Below the pieces are notes generated by a model. That model had not been told where the DNA came from. It saw only the letters and a program-made list of their open reading frames with translations, and searched no databases. Source: Rhyacophila brunnea (Eukaryota > Arthropoda > Insecta > Trichoptera > Rhyacophilidae). Taken from it: a stretch of 64,000 bases of DNA. Where the stretch lies: NCBI GenBank assembly GCA_022495005.1, contig JAGYXB010001339.1:108897-172896 (forward strand), in the 5' to 3' direction. The first letter of the stretch is position 1. Each line of letters begins with the position of its first letter. The position numbers were made by a program, and so were the translations under genes. Shown here in pieces: positions 33,833 through 44,937 of the stretch.

Positions 33833-34388
33833 TAGAGTTGGGTATTTCCCGAGAAAATCTCAATCTCGAGATTCGGGATTTCCAGAAAAGAATTCTCGAG
33901 AATTATTAGGATATCGAGAAATTGAAAAAAAACATGTAAAAATCCAAAAATCAGTGTAAAAACAAACAAATTCGAAAGAAATATGATTTTTTTTATTATT
34001 TATGTAAGAAGAAAAATAAGATAGATGTAGGAAAACAAAAATAATTCAAAACATTACTTATTATAATAGACTTTCAAAAAACACAGACTGTCAATCGCTG
34101 CGTCTGACAATCGCGTACACTTTTGAGACACAAAATTCCCTGATGTTGCAAAAATTGCGCTCATTTTGAGTCGACGTTGGCTTCATTGTGTTAAATGCCC
34201 CGATCAGTCTTTGAACGTTTTGTGTTTTCTGTCCACTTTTTCCATATAGAAAATCGTTTTTTCAATTAATATTTGATAATGAAAAAATCCCGAATCCCGA
34301 GAAAAGATTCTAAAGTCCGGGATTTCCCGAAATGTTAAAAATTTCAATTCTCGAGATTCGGGATGGAAAATCTCGAAACCCAACTCTA
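33833..34388 (-). mobile_element. deleted hAT nested in R4
   Basis: The ends are tagagttgggtatttcccg and, in reverse complement, tagagttgggtttcgagat. The flanks catatgtt (33825-33832) and cgtatgct (34389-34396) match at 6 of 8 bases. Just inside each end lie ctcgagattcggga words in inverted order. The minus strand still encodes a hAT dimerisation domain (34080-34204). At 556 bp it is a deletion derivative of an autonomous element. Confidence 0.85.
34080..34204 (-). pseudogene. hAT transposase dimerisation domain, single frameshift
   Basis: The minus strand reads GAFNTMKPTSTQNERNFCNI, then, one frame over, TRLSDAAIDSLCFLKVYYNK and a stop. This is the hAT C-terminal dimerisation domain (l.PTS..nER.FS.ag......RsrLs...id.l.FLK.y). 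The break lies around 34118-34130. Everything upstream has been deleted. Apart from the break, the domain is well kept, which suggests a fairly recent loss. Confidence 0.85.
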
Positions 34389-34695
34389 CGTATGCTAACG
34401 AGAAGAGTTCTATTTTTATATTATAAAGCCTCATGCATAATAATTCTCAATCCGCTACAAAACACATTATGTTAAGAGCAAAATAAATTAAAAATAGAAG
34501 TAGATAAAAATTGATTAAAATTCCTCGTCTACTTTCTGTATAAAATCGTAACTAACGTCTATTTATTTAAATTCTAATGGATTCAAGCTCTGTACTATTC
34601 CATTTAAGTACCTTAGGTCGAAAGTATTAATAGTCTATTTATTTCATTCGACAGTTCGGCGCCCAATTGTCCTGCCCCCCAGTTGTCTCATTTCC

Positions 34696-35243
34696 GATAA
34701 TAATATAATATGACACTACTTCTATTGCGTGCTACACACGACTAGCTCCATCATATCGAAAGAAAAGGTATCGATACCTGGCATCGGTATCAAAACTTTT
34801 TAATATAATAAAAAATGCAATATTTTCTTCAAAAATCAAAATTTAAGGCAAAAAAACAATAATTAGTTGGATAAACTTTTGAAAATAGTATTGCTATAAT
34901 CTCACCCCATTTTACGGCATATAATATGAACTTCGTTATGCATTAAAAAATAGTTCGTGTTACTGATTACACTTCGGGGGGTTTTAGATGTTTTTAACAC
35001 ATCGACTCATAACAATTGTTGTCAAAATATTAACTTCAACACAAATTCGGTAATTATTAAATGATATATTATATACGTTTATTCGCGAACAAAATACTTT
35101 CGATTTCACTGAAATTATTGGTTAAAATATTTCAAATATTTGAATTCATCGTTATCGTCAATCAGCATTTAAATATTCCATCTATGGAAAAACCATTGAT
35201 TCCAGTATTGTATTGGAAGATAATTATCGACAGTTTTATGACG
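34696..35243. other. no gene seen
   Basis: A+T-rich; a palindromic word atacctggcatcggtat near 34775 is too short to interpret. Confidence 0.45.
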
Positions 35244-35460
35244 GGCCTAGGACGATTTGGCGCCGGGACAACTGGATGCCACGCAATTCGAAAATAGATA
35301 GACGTTAGGTACTTTATTAAATATGCACACGTAAATAATGTAATCGTACATATGGTTAAGTTCCCATGAAAAACATTTATTTTTATTTTATATAAAGCCT
35401 TAGGCATGGTAATTCTTAATCCGCAATAAAAAAAACATTATCTTAAGAGTAAAATGATTT
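35244..35460. mobile_element. R4 element, one end only
   Basis: It starts ggcctaggacgatttggcgc, then ccgggacaactggatgccac, the R4 terminal repeat. The body (taatcgtacatatggttaag, aaagccttaggcatggtaat) follows 36993-37385 read in reverse. The other end is missing. Confidence 0.65.
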
Positions 35461-35564
35461 TTTGTCGCGGAGCTCGAAAGTTTAGGTTTAGGACTAAAAT
35501 TTAAATGCTCAAAAATTAAATTTATAATATTCAATATATTTTTTTATTATTAGAATTATTACTA

Positions 35565-35735
35565 ACCATGTTCTTGCTTCTTCGTACTTACAAGGTGGTT
35601 GTTAGTAATTTTGAATAATCACAAACACTCAGGCTTTGAGAAAAATTCATAAATATTGTGTCTTCGCCGGGAATCGAACATAGAACTCTCGGGTGGAAGG
35701 CCAGCGCATTACGCACTGCATCACTAGAGCCGTGA
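35565..35735 (-). repeat. tRNA-derived SINE, family S3, copy 2
   Basis: Reverse complement: gtgatgcagtgcgtaatgcg (A-box region), gttctatgttcgattcccgg (strong B box), then gaagacacaatatttatgaa, ctcaaagcctgagtgtttgt and aagaagcaagaacatgg. This copy has the better-kept B box and defines the family with 27095-27262. Confidence 0.75.
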
Positions 35736-36091
35736 ATAATTAAAATTTAATCATTACTGTTTAGCGGGACGATGGACCAAGGGAGGTTGTACGTTCTTGC
35801 CATATGGTGCAACGCTGAAGTGTGATAGGGTTAATTAAGTGTTTATAAATTGATAATTATGTCTGTCTGAAATCATTAACTATTTTATTTAATATATAAT
35901 TGAAAAATGTACCTACATGATACGAAATTTATTATATTATTTCACCCGACGTTTAGTTTTACAGATGTATGATTAACATTAGAAAACTAAAAATATGCAA
36001 TCATAACTGAGAAAACATCTCTCTGTCACGCATTATAATATTATACTAGCTGCCCGGAACAATATGTGAAAAAAATGTGGTGTGGGTTGAG
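35736..36091. other. no gene seen
   Basis: A+T-rich spacer without motif. Confidence 0.5.
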
Positions 36092-36371
36092 CATGGTTCC
36101 GACAAGAAGGAGGTGGCTTGGAGGGTCGACCAATTAAATGAGATAAGCACACCATAAATTGGCTCTATTAGTAAACAAAAGTCAATAATTCAAGTTGATT
36201 TATTTTTAAATAGAAAAAAAATCGCTAAAGCATACTCCGTGGAACCCAGGGGTTCGACGAAATACTATTTGGGGAGAATATCACACTACCCTTACTTAGT
36301 GATATGTAAGGGAAGGGAGGGGGCGACAAATATCATGGCCTGGGGGCCCGCTTTAGTATGTGGGGGCCATG
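36092..36371. mobile_element. hAT-type MITE, CATGGCCCCCAC family, copy 2 (short)
   Basis: It starts catggttccgacaagaagga and ends gtatgtgggggccatg. The flanks gggttgag and ggtgtgag match at 6 of 8 bases. The middle keeps gagataagcacacc and the gggggcccgctttagtatgt end. About 280 bp, so internally deleted compared with the 369-402 bp copies. Confidence 0.75.
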
Positions 36372-36380
36372 GGTGTGAGC

Positions 36381-36700
36381 AGGGAACTCAGAAATAATGG
36401 GAACTGAGATACCCAATGGGTAAGGCGATAGCAGGTAACCGTCTCGAGTAAGGAAGAATCCGGGTTAAACTTACACACGTGTCAAGAATACGTTATACGT
36501 CTAATAGTGAATACCGCTCTCGGTTTATGCATTTACGCTCATTTAGTGTTGGTGTATTACACACACTATTTCACGTGCATAATGCATGCTTCATTTTCGT
36601 AGGACACTCACACATTCAAAAACCCTGCTTCAACGTGAGGCGTATTGAACATAGCCAATCGGTATTCTATTTATTATCTGTTCTGTGGGTGTGAGATTAG
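36381..36700 (+). repeat. R3 repeat, copy 2
   Basis: It begins agggaactcagaaataatgg and continues through cacacgtgtcaagaatacg, tcggtttatgcattt and ttcgtaggacactcacacat to a ctgttctgtggg end. In reverse complement it aligns with 56235-56535. No terminal inverted repeat or tRNA box was found, so its class is unknown. Confidence 0.65.
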
Positions 36701-36807
36701 TTATTTGCTTATGAAAAATAAAATTGGTATAAGTAGTGGAAATCTGAAATTTTTATATATTACATAAAAGCGGAAAAAAATTATTGGTATACTTATGTTA
36801 CAAAATA

Positions 36808-36978
36808 ATCTGTAAATAACATTTAGCTTGCCCATTTCGCAATTTCTTAGATGGAAATTCTTAGATTTATGCTGGCCAATGAATAAAAATTCATAAGTCG
36901 AAGAGAAAACACATTTAAAAAAATCTAAGGGCAGCTGTTCTGCTGAATCAATAGTTACATCACATGCCTGCAGGTGAT
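36808..36978 (+). repeat. dispersed repeat R6, copy 1
   Basis: Shared with 39518-39706 in the same orientation: aatctgtaaataa, acttgcccat-type word, tagatggaaattcttagat, aagtcgaagagaaaa, aatctaagggca, ttctgctgaa and atgcctgcaggt. Non-coding, class unknown. Confidence 0.6.
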
Positions 36979-36992
36979 AAGATAAAAGGGGA

Positions 36993-37385
36993 ATGGGACG
37001 ACTGGCCTCCGGACAATTGGACGCCGCACTGTCGTAGACACGTGTAGACGAGGTATTTTAATCATTTTCTATCTACTACCTAGTAGTTTGAATTCATTTT
37101 ACTCTTAACATAATGTATTCTTTATCGCGGATTGAAAATTACCATGCCTAAGGCTTTATATAAAATAAAAAACTCTTTTTCGTTGAAACTTAAACATATG
37201 CACGATTAAATCATTGTTTACGTCTGCATATTTACACATTCTCACCAACTATTAAATCATAATATAATCATTGAAATATAAATAATAATACTGAATATTT
37301 TTTTAAAGTACCTATAAGTACCTAACGTCTATTTATTTTCAAATTCCGTGGCGTCCAGTTGTCCGGTGCCAAATCGTCCTAGACC
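36993..37385. mobile_element. R4 inverted-repeat element, complete copy
   Basis: The left end is tgggacgactggcctccgga, then caattggacgccgca. The right end in reverse complement is ctaggacgatttggcaccgg, then acaactggacgccacg. The 393-bp body matches 6111-6436 in reverse complement. This is the reference copy for the family. It has no coding capacity, and the target duplication is not obvious. Confidence 0.8.
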
Positions 37386-37980
37386 CGATAAAAGATGATA
37401 ATTATAAGTAACATCTCTTCCATTTGTCGCATCTTAATTTTTTTTAAATTTTGTTTATGTCACCCCCCAATGATCTTAGATAGCCTATTAAGTTTCGACA
37501 AATATCTGTGATGCTAACCGTCGCTCATTGAAATGTGAGGAATTTGCATTCTATCTATAAATGCAGTTGTATTTAAATCAGCTCCACAAAACTTAGCACA
37601 TACAAAGTGTACTTGCTTATTCTAGTTGAGTATTCACTCATAGTTGATTTTAGATGTTAATGTTTTTAATTGCATATTTCGTACTCATATAAAGACGAAA
37701 AAATATAATTCTGCTCTGCATAGAATAACACCCTCTCCATGGAATAAAGGTTACTTTTGACTATTTGCATGATTATTAACATTCTTCTTAATAATAATTG
37801 ATAAACAGTATTGTAATCATTATTATTGTTAGACAGGATTCCGCAACCGGTGTACGTCGAACAGATCATAAATATTTGTTAAGAGCCCTTTAAAGGAACT
37901 TCAAAGTCACGATGTGATAGAATACGTCATGTAAATAAAATAACAATACGCCAAATATATCACTCAGCGAATGGAAAACA
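37386..37980. other. no gene seen
   Basis: A+T-rich; a short frame at 37666-37869 has no motif. Confidence 0.45.
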
Positions 37981-37984
37981 GGCA

Positions 37985-38062
37985 CTAAATGACATGAGTA
38001 GAAGAAGTTAGGAGAGGCCTTCGTCTTGCAGCGGATAAACCCTGGCTGATGATGATGATTAG
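37985..38062 (+). pseudogene. LINE 3' tail (FGGSTWQ family)
   Basis: The frame reads KKLGEAFVLQRINPG and a stop, matching EEWRELGEAFIKQWIDPG at 53320-53353. It is followed by a short tgatgatgatgatt tail, probably the microsatellite-like 3' end of the element. A very short 5'-truncated copy. Confidence 0.6.
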
Positions 38063-38639
38063 TAACAATCTATTATTGTTTTCAGGTATAACTAAGTTGA
38101 GAGTCCCTGTTATTTTGAACAAGTTCTGTTGTGATGATAAGAAGGTTATCGTCAATGTCATTTTGTAATGCGGTAAAATTGAATGATAAGTTATTTGTTA
38201 TTTTTTACGAGTGTTTCCTATCCAAGCTGTCGCGGCGAAGCTATTCATTATTTGCGAGAAATTACTAAATACATATTTTAATTAGCTGAAATGGCAAATA
38301 GTTCAAATAAATAACAATAATCACTGACGGCAAACTGACTAACTTACGATGTTCATAGTTTCTGGAGTGATATATTTTATTCCTTACAATGGGGCGGGTA
38401 CTGCCCAAATTGAACTTGGCCTCAACAATTCATATATTACGATATCTTTCACAAACTGTATAATAGTATAAAAACGTACTAGATGCTCAGGATAACTCCC
38501 TATGGGAGCAAATATGGTATGGTATGAGATTTTCTATTTTCTAATAAAATATAAAAATGATGTAAAATCGAAAGAACAAGTTTGGTTTAAATATTATAAT
38601 ATAAAATGGAAAATAAGTATATACTTTCTGTTAAAAAAT
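38063..38639. other. no gene seen
   Basis: A+T-rich spacer. Confidence 0.5.
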
Positions 38640-39512
38640 CGGTGTGTGTACTTATGTACGCGCGATAGAAGTTATACTTCTTTGGCGTAACAACACAAAA
38701 AATAACAAAACAAAAAATAATAACAAAACAAAAAATCTCATCTTTGCCATACAGCGGTTATAATCGATTCAGAAGTGCCCATGATGAATTAATAAAAAAA
38801 CAAATTTTATTGGCGCGTTATTATGATTATATTCATTTCGTTCTCAAGAGTATTTTATCAATATAGGTACCGCCAGCAATAATATCATGTATGCAAATAA
38901 ATAATATTATTGCAGAATGTACCTACTTTGGAAGAAATAAATCTCAAAACCTGTGATTGAAAAATTTAGCAAACCGCTGTTTCGAACATCTTTACTTAAA
39001 CAAATGACTGTATAACGATTTTCGTTCACAATAATAATTTATTACAAATCAAAAGTAAAACATAGCCTATTTAATGGTTTAACTGAAACATGATATAGGC
39101 TTTTGTGATGACTGATGAAACATAATAATTATTATTGTCTTCAATTATTATCGACCGCTAATAAATAAATTGACATGGGATATGCGACAAATATTATCCT
39201 AAACTGTAAAATTATGTATTTTTGTGTATAAAGTGTCTAAATATTTTAAATTTACAACCGACCATTGTTGAATTATTTACCAACTCAACATTCACAAAAT
39301 TTATTTATTTATTAATATATAAAATTTTATTCATAAATAATACTTACATAAATATAGCCTCAAATATTAATGAATAATCATAATAATAAATTGTGTTGCA
39401 GCGGCGCGCGAAACTTCCGTCACACGACAAAGGCGTTACATCGGTGTCACACGCCAAAAATACACTCTGATCTGTTTTCCCAAACGCGCCAGAAGAAGTA
39501 CATATAACTTCA
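38640..39512 (+). mobile_element. R2 element (GAAGTTATACTTC family), longest copy
   Basis: It starts ggtgtgtgtacttatgtacg, then gaagttatacttctttggcg near 38670, and ends cgcgccagaagaagtacata then taacttc. The inner core (catgggatatgcgacaaata, accaactcaacattcacaaa) is shared with 20291-20860 in reverse and with 59378-59770. The two GAAGT...CTTC words are inverted relative to each other. The outer gtgtgtac word is present at only one end, so the structure is asymmetric, unlike a simple MITE. Confidence 0.7.
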
Positions 39513-39517
39513 ATAAT

Positions 39518-39706
39518 CTGTAAATAAGTTAATATCATTTAACTTGCCCACATCACACGCATTTTTATTAGATGGTAATTCTTAGATATACATATACCGG
39601 CTAATAATTGAATAAAAATGTATCGTAAGTCGACAGAAAAAATATATTAAAAATTTCTGAGGGCACCCAAGTTATTCTGCTAAACCAGTAATGCCTGTAG
39701 GTAGGT
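39518..39706 (+). repeat. dispersed repeat R6, copy 2
   Basis: See 36808-36978 for the shared words. Here it directly follows the R2 element. Confidence 0.6.
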
Positions 39707-41689
39707 CCAATAATTTCTATATAATTGCATATTATGCTGCTGTATCGCATTTTAATTTTGTTGAAGCAGCTAATTTGCCTTGCCCACTCCACATGCAATT
39801 TAGTTCAATCTTACTAAAATTGGAAAAATAGTAAAATCTATCTATCATAAATAAACAAAGAAAATTCATTAAAAAATCCCAAGCATCCCAAGTTGTTTTA
39901 AGAGGTTTAAAAATGCGTAGCAATCATTAAACAAAAATAGGTTTTTAAAATGACTGACATTTGATAATAAATTGTATAATATGAACATTGTTTATAAGCG
40001 AGTGACAGAAAATGGAATAGTTATTCGATTTTTTAAATCTTATACCTATACATTGAGTGTATATGAAAATAATACGTGTTGGATTTGGAATGGTTACATA
40101 ATTTGATATAACTGATTTTCGTCAGGGGTATTTCCAGATATATGTTTATATTATAAACATATTATATCTGAAAAGTATTAGTAGTAGATAGCGGGTATTC
40201 TGACATAATTTCCTGTCTTAGATGTTTGTCTATGGATACTGAAAAATTGTCCATATGCATATTTTTAATATCGGCATTTTAAGAAGTAGTAATACGTCTT
40301 GGTCTTAAATTGTAACAATAATTTCAAAGAAATATTTGATAATATAAGGTATATCCAGGCCAAGCTAAGGTTGGTTACCGTTCGGGTGACATTTCAAAAT
40401 TGCCACCTCCCTAAATATAATAAATATGTTTAATGGAAATAATATGCAATGAGTGAAAATAGTTCAAATGATTATGTTATTCTGATCAAAATGTTTATAT
40501 TATGACAAATTTATGTTGACATTTTTTACTTCAGTTTTTAATAATATGAAAGAAAATTGTACCACAGGCAATTTTTTTTGTATCTATTAAACTAATTCAT
40601 TATAATAATCCCACTGATACATTATAGATTATTGACCCGGTTAATTTCCTGGATATGTAAAATTATTACATTTAGCCAAATTTTTGTGTGTAAGTATATT
40701 ATGTTAGAACACTGAAGCATCTTATGAAGACTTCGAGAGAATGCTTTTCATATATTTGTGATACATGTCATTAGTCATAGATCGAAGATCTCGAACTCAT
40801 AAATCGGATTATTATTCAAATTGTGCATGTTGTTTATTATTATGTGCATATTTATATTATATATACATATCTATAATATCATGCATTAATTCTTTGATTT
40901 ACTGCCTTTTGAAAAGTGTCGCCCTTCAGTAGTATACAATACGCGTAAGTACTTCATATTTTTCAAGATTGGATTTAGTTTACATAATTGAATTGTATAT
41001 ATTATATTTTTATTAATACATATTAGATTATTATAAAATGTATTTTTTGTCCATGTGCCGCCCCTTGAATCCTGTGAGTGCCTCAAACTCGGAGCACCCT
41101 CTCTTGGAGCGTCTCTGCGTGTAACAAACAATAAGAGGTGATTAGGTGACTGTTTTAAATCAGCCGTCATTTTGCACTGGTGTTACTTTGTCATTTCAAT
41201 TTTGACAAAATTAATCTTTGAAAATTATAACAGGTACAAATTGTAAAAAAATATTATCATACATCCAGAGATCCAAATAAATGAATTGTTTATCTCTCTT
41301 GTATATTTGATAATGCTGTACCTATTACTAGAAAGTCCTCATTATATATGAGTGTAGTGTAGAAGGATTCATAAAAGTTTTCAATTACGTTTAGTGACAA
41401 TTCTTCACGGAAATACGTTATATTAATAATATATTAATAAAAACAATATTAAAAAGATATTTCCGTAACAGTAAAATTCTATGAACGTATGCACTTTCCT
41501 ATTTATAAAATGAATGAACTTTGTTCTTTTATTTATTTAGAAAGTATTATGGCATTACAGAGATTGGTAAATGCGACAGAACACATTATAAATACAAAAT
41601 ATAACAATGATTTAATTACTAATAACAACCAATAAAGTAGAAAAAAAAGTATGTTAATATGTAAATAATAAACTAAAATAATAAAAAAA
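39707..41689. other. long stretch without a supported gene
   Basis: A+T-rich. The patch at 41050-41115 is richer in GC (ccgccccttgaatcctgtga) but encodes no recognisable motif. No terminal repeats noticed. Confidence 0.4.
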
Positions 41690-41911
41690 TTATAGATTTA
41701 ACCTATTTAACATATCCATGAATATTATATAGTTTAAAAAATCAGCCTTTATGGTGCCATCAAACAGGTTAACTGCACGATACACAGCATCATGAAACAT
41801 CACATCCGTCCTGCGACGGAATATCATGAAGACCCCAGAGTTACGAGTAATATTGGCGGGAACATTAAAATTAATATTTGCCAGTATAGACGGATTATAA
41901 ATGAAAGCCAC
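41690..41911 (-). pseudogene. possible LINE C-terminal remnant (Jockey/CR1-like)
   Basis: The minus-strand peptide includes NVPANITRNSGVFMIFRRRT then DVMFHDAVYRAVNLFDGTIK. The order 'R....F.....RT......y.a.nl' resembles the final segment of Jockey/CR1-like polyproteins, after the RT domain, where a basic pattern precedes a 'NRLP'-type end. The match is weak and no cysteine or catalytic residue supports it. Confidence 0.4.
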
Positions 41912-42292
41912 GAAAAAGTAAAAAGAAATGCTTTAAAAAAGTAAGTAATTCAACGACCTTCCCCAACTCTATCTCGATTTTGAATTTCATCAAAAATTGT
42001 ATGAAATAATAATATGTGCAAGTATTTCTTTAATTTAAATACTGGTTTGAAAATAATACAATACAACTGAAAATTATAAAACTTTTTATTATAATGATAT
42101 AATAATTATGAAATATCATACGACTATTGCTTAATGTTTTAAGCAAGCAAATTATTAAAATTAAATCGCACAAATTTCATTAAAGTTGTACAAAAAACCG
42201 AAACCTATTATTTACGCTATTATTAATAATATAATATACAATAGGATATTAAAGTCCTAATACGTATCTACACAATTACAGTGTTTACAACT
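41912..42292. other. no gene seen
   Basis: A+T-rich spacer before the foldback element. Confidence 0.5.
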
Positions 42293-42300
42293 ATTTTTAT

Positions 42301-42514
42301 GGTACTGTTCGGTTATACCGGAGGCAGCGGAAAACGCATTTTGAAAATAGCCGATAAACTGGATTATTTGTTAGGTTAACCTAACCAAACCTAACCTAAC
42401 CTAACCTAACCCAACCTAACCGAATCTAAACTAACCCAAACTAACAAATAATCCAGTTTATCGACTATTTTCAAAATGCGTTTTCCGCTGCCTCCGGTAT
42501 AACCGAACAGTACC
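42301..42514. mobile_element. foldback element with telomere-like core, copy 1
   Basis: The left arm ggtactgttcggttataccg, then gaggcagcggaaaacgcatt, is mirrored exactly at the right, with one mismatch over about 72 bp. The centre carries aacctaacctaacctaac, that is (CCTAA)n with degenerate neighbours, the complement of the insect telomere TTAGG. The flanks are identical atttttat at 42293-42300 and 42515-42522. It is therefore a mobile element with an 8-bp duplication, perhaps hAT- or P-type. Copy 2 lies at 45783-45991. Confidence 0.93.
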
Positions 42515-42522
42515 ATTTTTAT

Positions 42523-44082
42523 TAATAATTATTTTCAGAAGTATCCAGTAATGAGTACAGTTTCCATACTAATCTTATGTTATATAATTTACCGAATGAT
42601 ATTTATAAAAATAAAAGTTTTTGACAATGAGAACCAATCAGGAGGCAATACACCTAAAATATATTTACAAATAATAAGGTACCCTTTTTTTATTTTTTTT
42701 AATTTTTTGAGTTCAGAAAATGGTATTAATAGTCCTAATACAATACAATATTGTCGTATTATATGAATTTTTTAAAATAGGCAGTTTGTAAAAATACAAA
42801 CAAATCTAAGTTTGAAGTCCAACAAACCAGACAAGGACTCATTATCCATTCGGAGGAGAAAATTCTTTCAGTTTGGATTCATCAATCTTGGAATCAGAGT
42901 TGAAAATACGAATAACAGAATGTCACAATTATTGGAGTATCGGTTCGGGATTACGATCTCTATTACATTCATTTCCGGTTAGAAAAAAATACAAAAACGT
43001 ATCTACAATGAATTAGATAATAATTATTCATTCATAAAAACAAACGAATACTTTATTATAGCCAAGACTGTAGTGGTTTATTTTGGCGTATTTAGTGCTA
43101 AGAATGTGAAGTATTTGGTACATACTAGGAATATGTTGGTATGTCTAGTGAGCTTTACGGCGTAAATAAGTATATAAATAAATATACACTAATGACGCAG
43201 GAAAATTTACTGAATGGGAAAATTTATTGTGAGATTGGCTTTGCGTGTATGTAATCACATCACATTTGGATATGGAATTTTAAAGTAGATATTATGTACC
43301 TACGCAATAGTAACTTTGGAACTATCTCGCATAACAAGAGTACGTGAGTGTTGGAATGCGCACAAGATTGCGTTCGATAGATATAAGTAAGAAATTCCCA
43401 AGCTATGACGTAAATAAATACCTATTATCCCATAATTATTTCTATCTGTATTAGCACTATGCAAAGTTTGAGAGCATCGTACACCTAATATTCAATAAAT
43501 AAAGCATACTGGTCTCGTTTTTTTTCCTTGACACGATTTATTTTATAAATGAAAAATAAATAAAAAATAATGTTTATCAAAATCTAACATACTAAAGGAT
43601 CAAAACGTCTCCAAAAGATAGTACACAATATCTGATACACAAAATCAGAAATTGACTCAATTTTCGCGAAGGAGAATTGATTCACGGGAAATACATCACT
43701 TGCAATGCAACATTTGACAGAAGACTGTAATACTGGTTGGTAGAAAGAAACGATGGAATCGAAGTTAGAGAAATAAGCACCCATTCGAAGTAAGAATCTA
43801 TTTTACAAAAAATATTTATAATATAATGAAAATTTTATTTGTCTTAAGTGGTAATGGCATATTGCGGGCTTGTGAAATATAGGCACAATTATTTATAATT
43901 ACTTGAATATTTAATTTACTGATTATTAAAAAAAATATTTGTATCTAAAATACTATAAAATCGGTCCAGTCAGTATTTTATAATATTTCATTCAAATACA
44001 ATTCGTTATTAGTGTCCTTTGACTCTTTTAATTTAAAGAGGTACCTAAGCAATTTTTATCCTGTCAATGACATCTGTATATA
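42523..44082. other. no gene seen
   Basis: Mostly A+T-rich. The patch 42800-42970 is somewhat richer in GC (ccattcggaggagaaaattc) and may be degraded coding sequence, but I recognised nothing in either strand. Confidence 0.4.
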
Positions 44083-44445
44083 TGTTACACCGAATGCGTG
44101 AAATTGCGTATTACATGAAATCGGCAAAATTTTGCCTAATTCATGAAAAAATGCAAGCCCGTTGCCTTATTCATAAATTAAGCAAATTATCTGCCGAGTA
44201 CGTGAATTCGGCAGGGTATGGAATTCTTAAACTGTCAACATGGCAGTAGAAAAAGTAAATTTGATACAGATGGTTTTATTAGTTATAATTGAATATCATA
44301 TAAGGTTAGGTTAGGTTTTGTAATTCTGAATTGAACTGAATTTCCATTTTGAGGTAAGCTGACAACTGTCAACAAACTATCAAATCATACTATCGAAATT
44401 TTGCCGATTTCATGTAATACGTAATTTCACACATTCGGCGTAACA
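44083..44445. mobile_element. long-TIR element, TGTTACGCCGAATGTGCG family, copy 2
   Basis: The ends are tgttacaccgaatgcgtgaa and ttcacacattcggcgtaaca, flanked by ta at 44081-44082 and 44446-44447. The body shares gcaagcccgttgccttattc and gtgaattcggcag with 22942-23656, but parts of the interior are in the opposite order and the element is about half as long. TA duplication suggests a Tc1/mariner-type mobiliser. Confidence 0.85.
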
Positions 44446-44929
44446 TACATGATACCACAAACCAACCTCTTATGCCTATACAGGACAATTATTCAAATCT
44501 CTTGTGTGTCACTAGTAACTACCATGCCAAGCGAGGGTTCTGATTATTTAAATTTCTGATTTTCATTTCAGCTGACGCTTATTTGTAGGTACACGATGTC
44601 AAATCCATAGGCGGACTATGTTCGACGAAACCTGATTTCAAAAGTAGGATTATTTTCTTTTCTTTTTTTTATTTACCACCCAGTTAGAATATGCCACCCC
44701 AATGTAGTGCGTTAGCTGCTTACCCTTATGATACGTTACTATACATATATAATTTCGGATGCGGAGACCTCATTCATTTTATCTAATTTTATCGTCCCCC
44801 TTATTAATACATATTGATAATTTTAAAACAATACATATTTTCACATATGAGATGGGTGCCATGTGGGTGACAACTACCCTTGGTATGATCCAGGGTACCA
44901 CAGTTTGTTAAACATTAATTTAAGCTATA
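44446..44929. other. no gene seen
   Basis: A+T-rich spacer; nothing supported. Confidence 0.5.
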
Positions 44930-44937
44930 CTTATACA

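Larger units (their letters stand above)
33612..34695. mobile_element. R4 inverted-repeat element, split by a nested hAT
   Basis: The ends are gggaccattcgacgccgggg and, at the right, tcggcgcccaattgtcctgc. The left inner part (attcgataataaatagatg) and right inner part (aaagcctcatgcataataat, tcaatccgctac) match other R4 copies. The hAT at 33833-34388 falls exactly within the family word gcatatgtttaagttc, so removing it restores the R4 order. R4 ends resemble each other as GGACGA..GG(C/A)..CCGGACAA.TGG(A/G)CGCC. Confidence 0.75.

Noticed and set aside
36479..36694. Conserved peptide FVGHSHI shared with 56222-56497 as a protein family.
   Set aside because: The similarity is that of the repeated DNA (R3); frames are broken in both copies.
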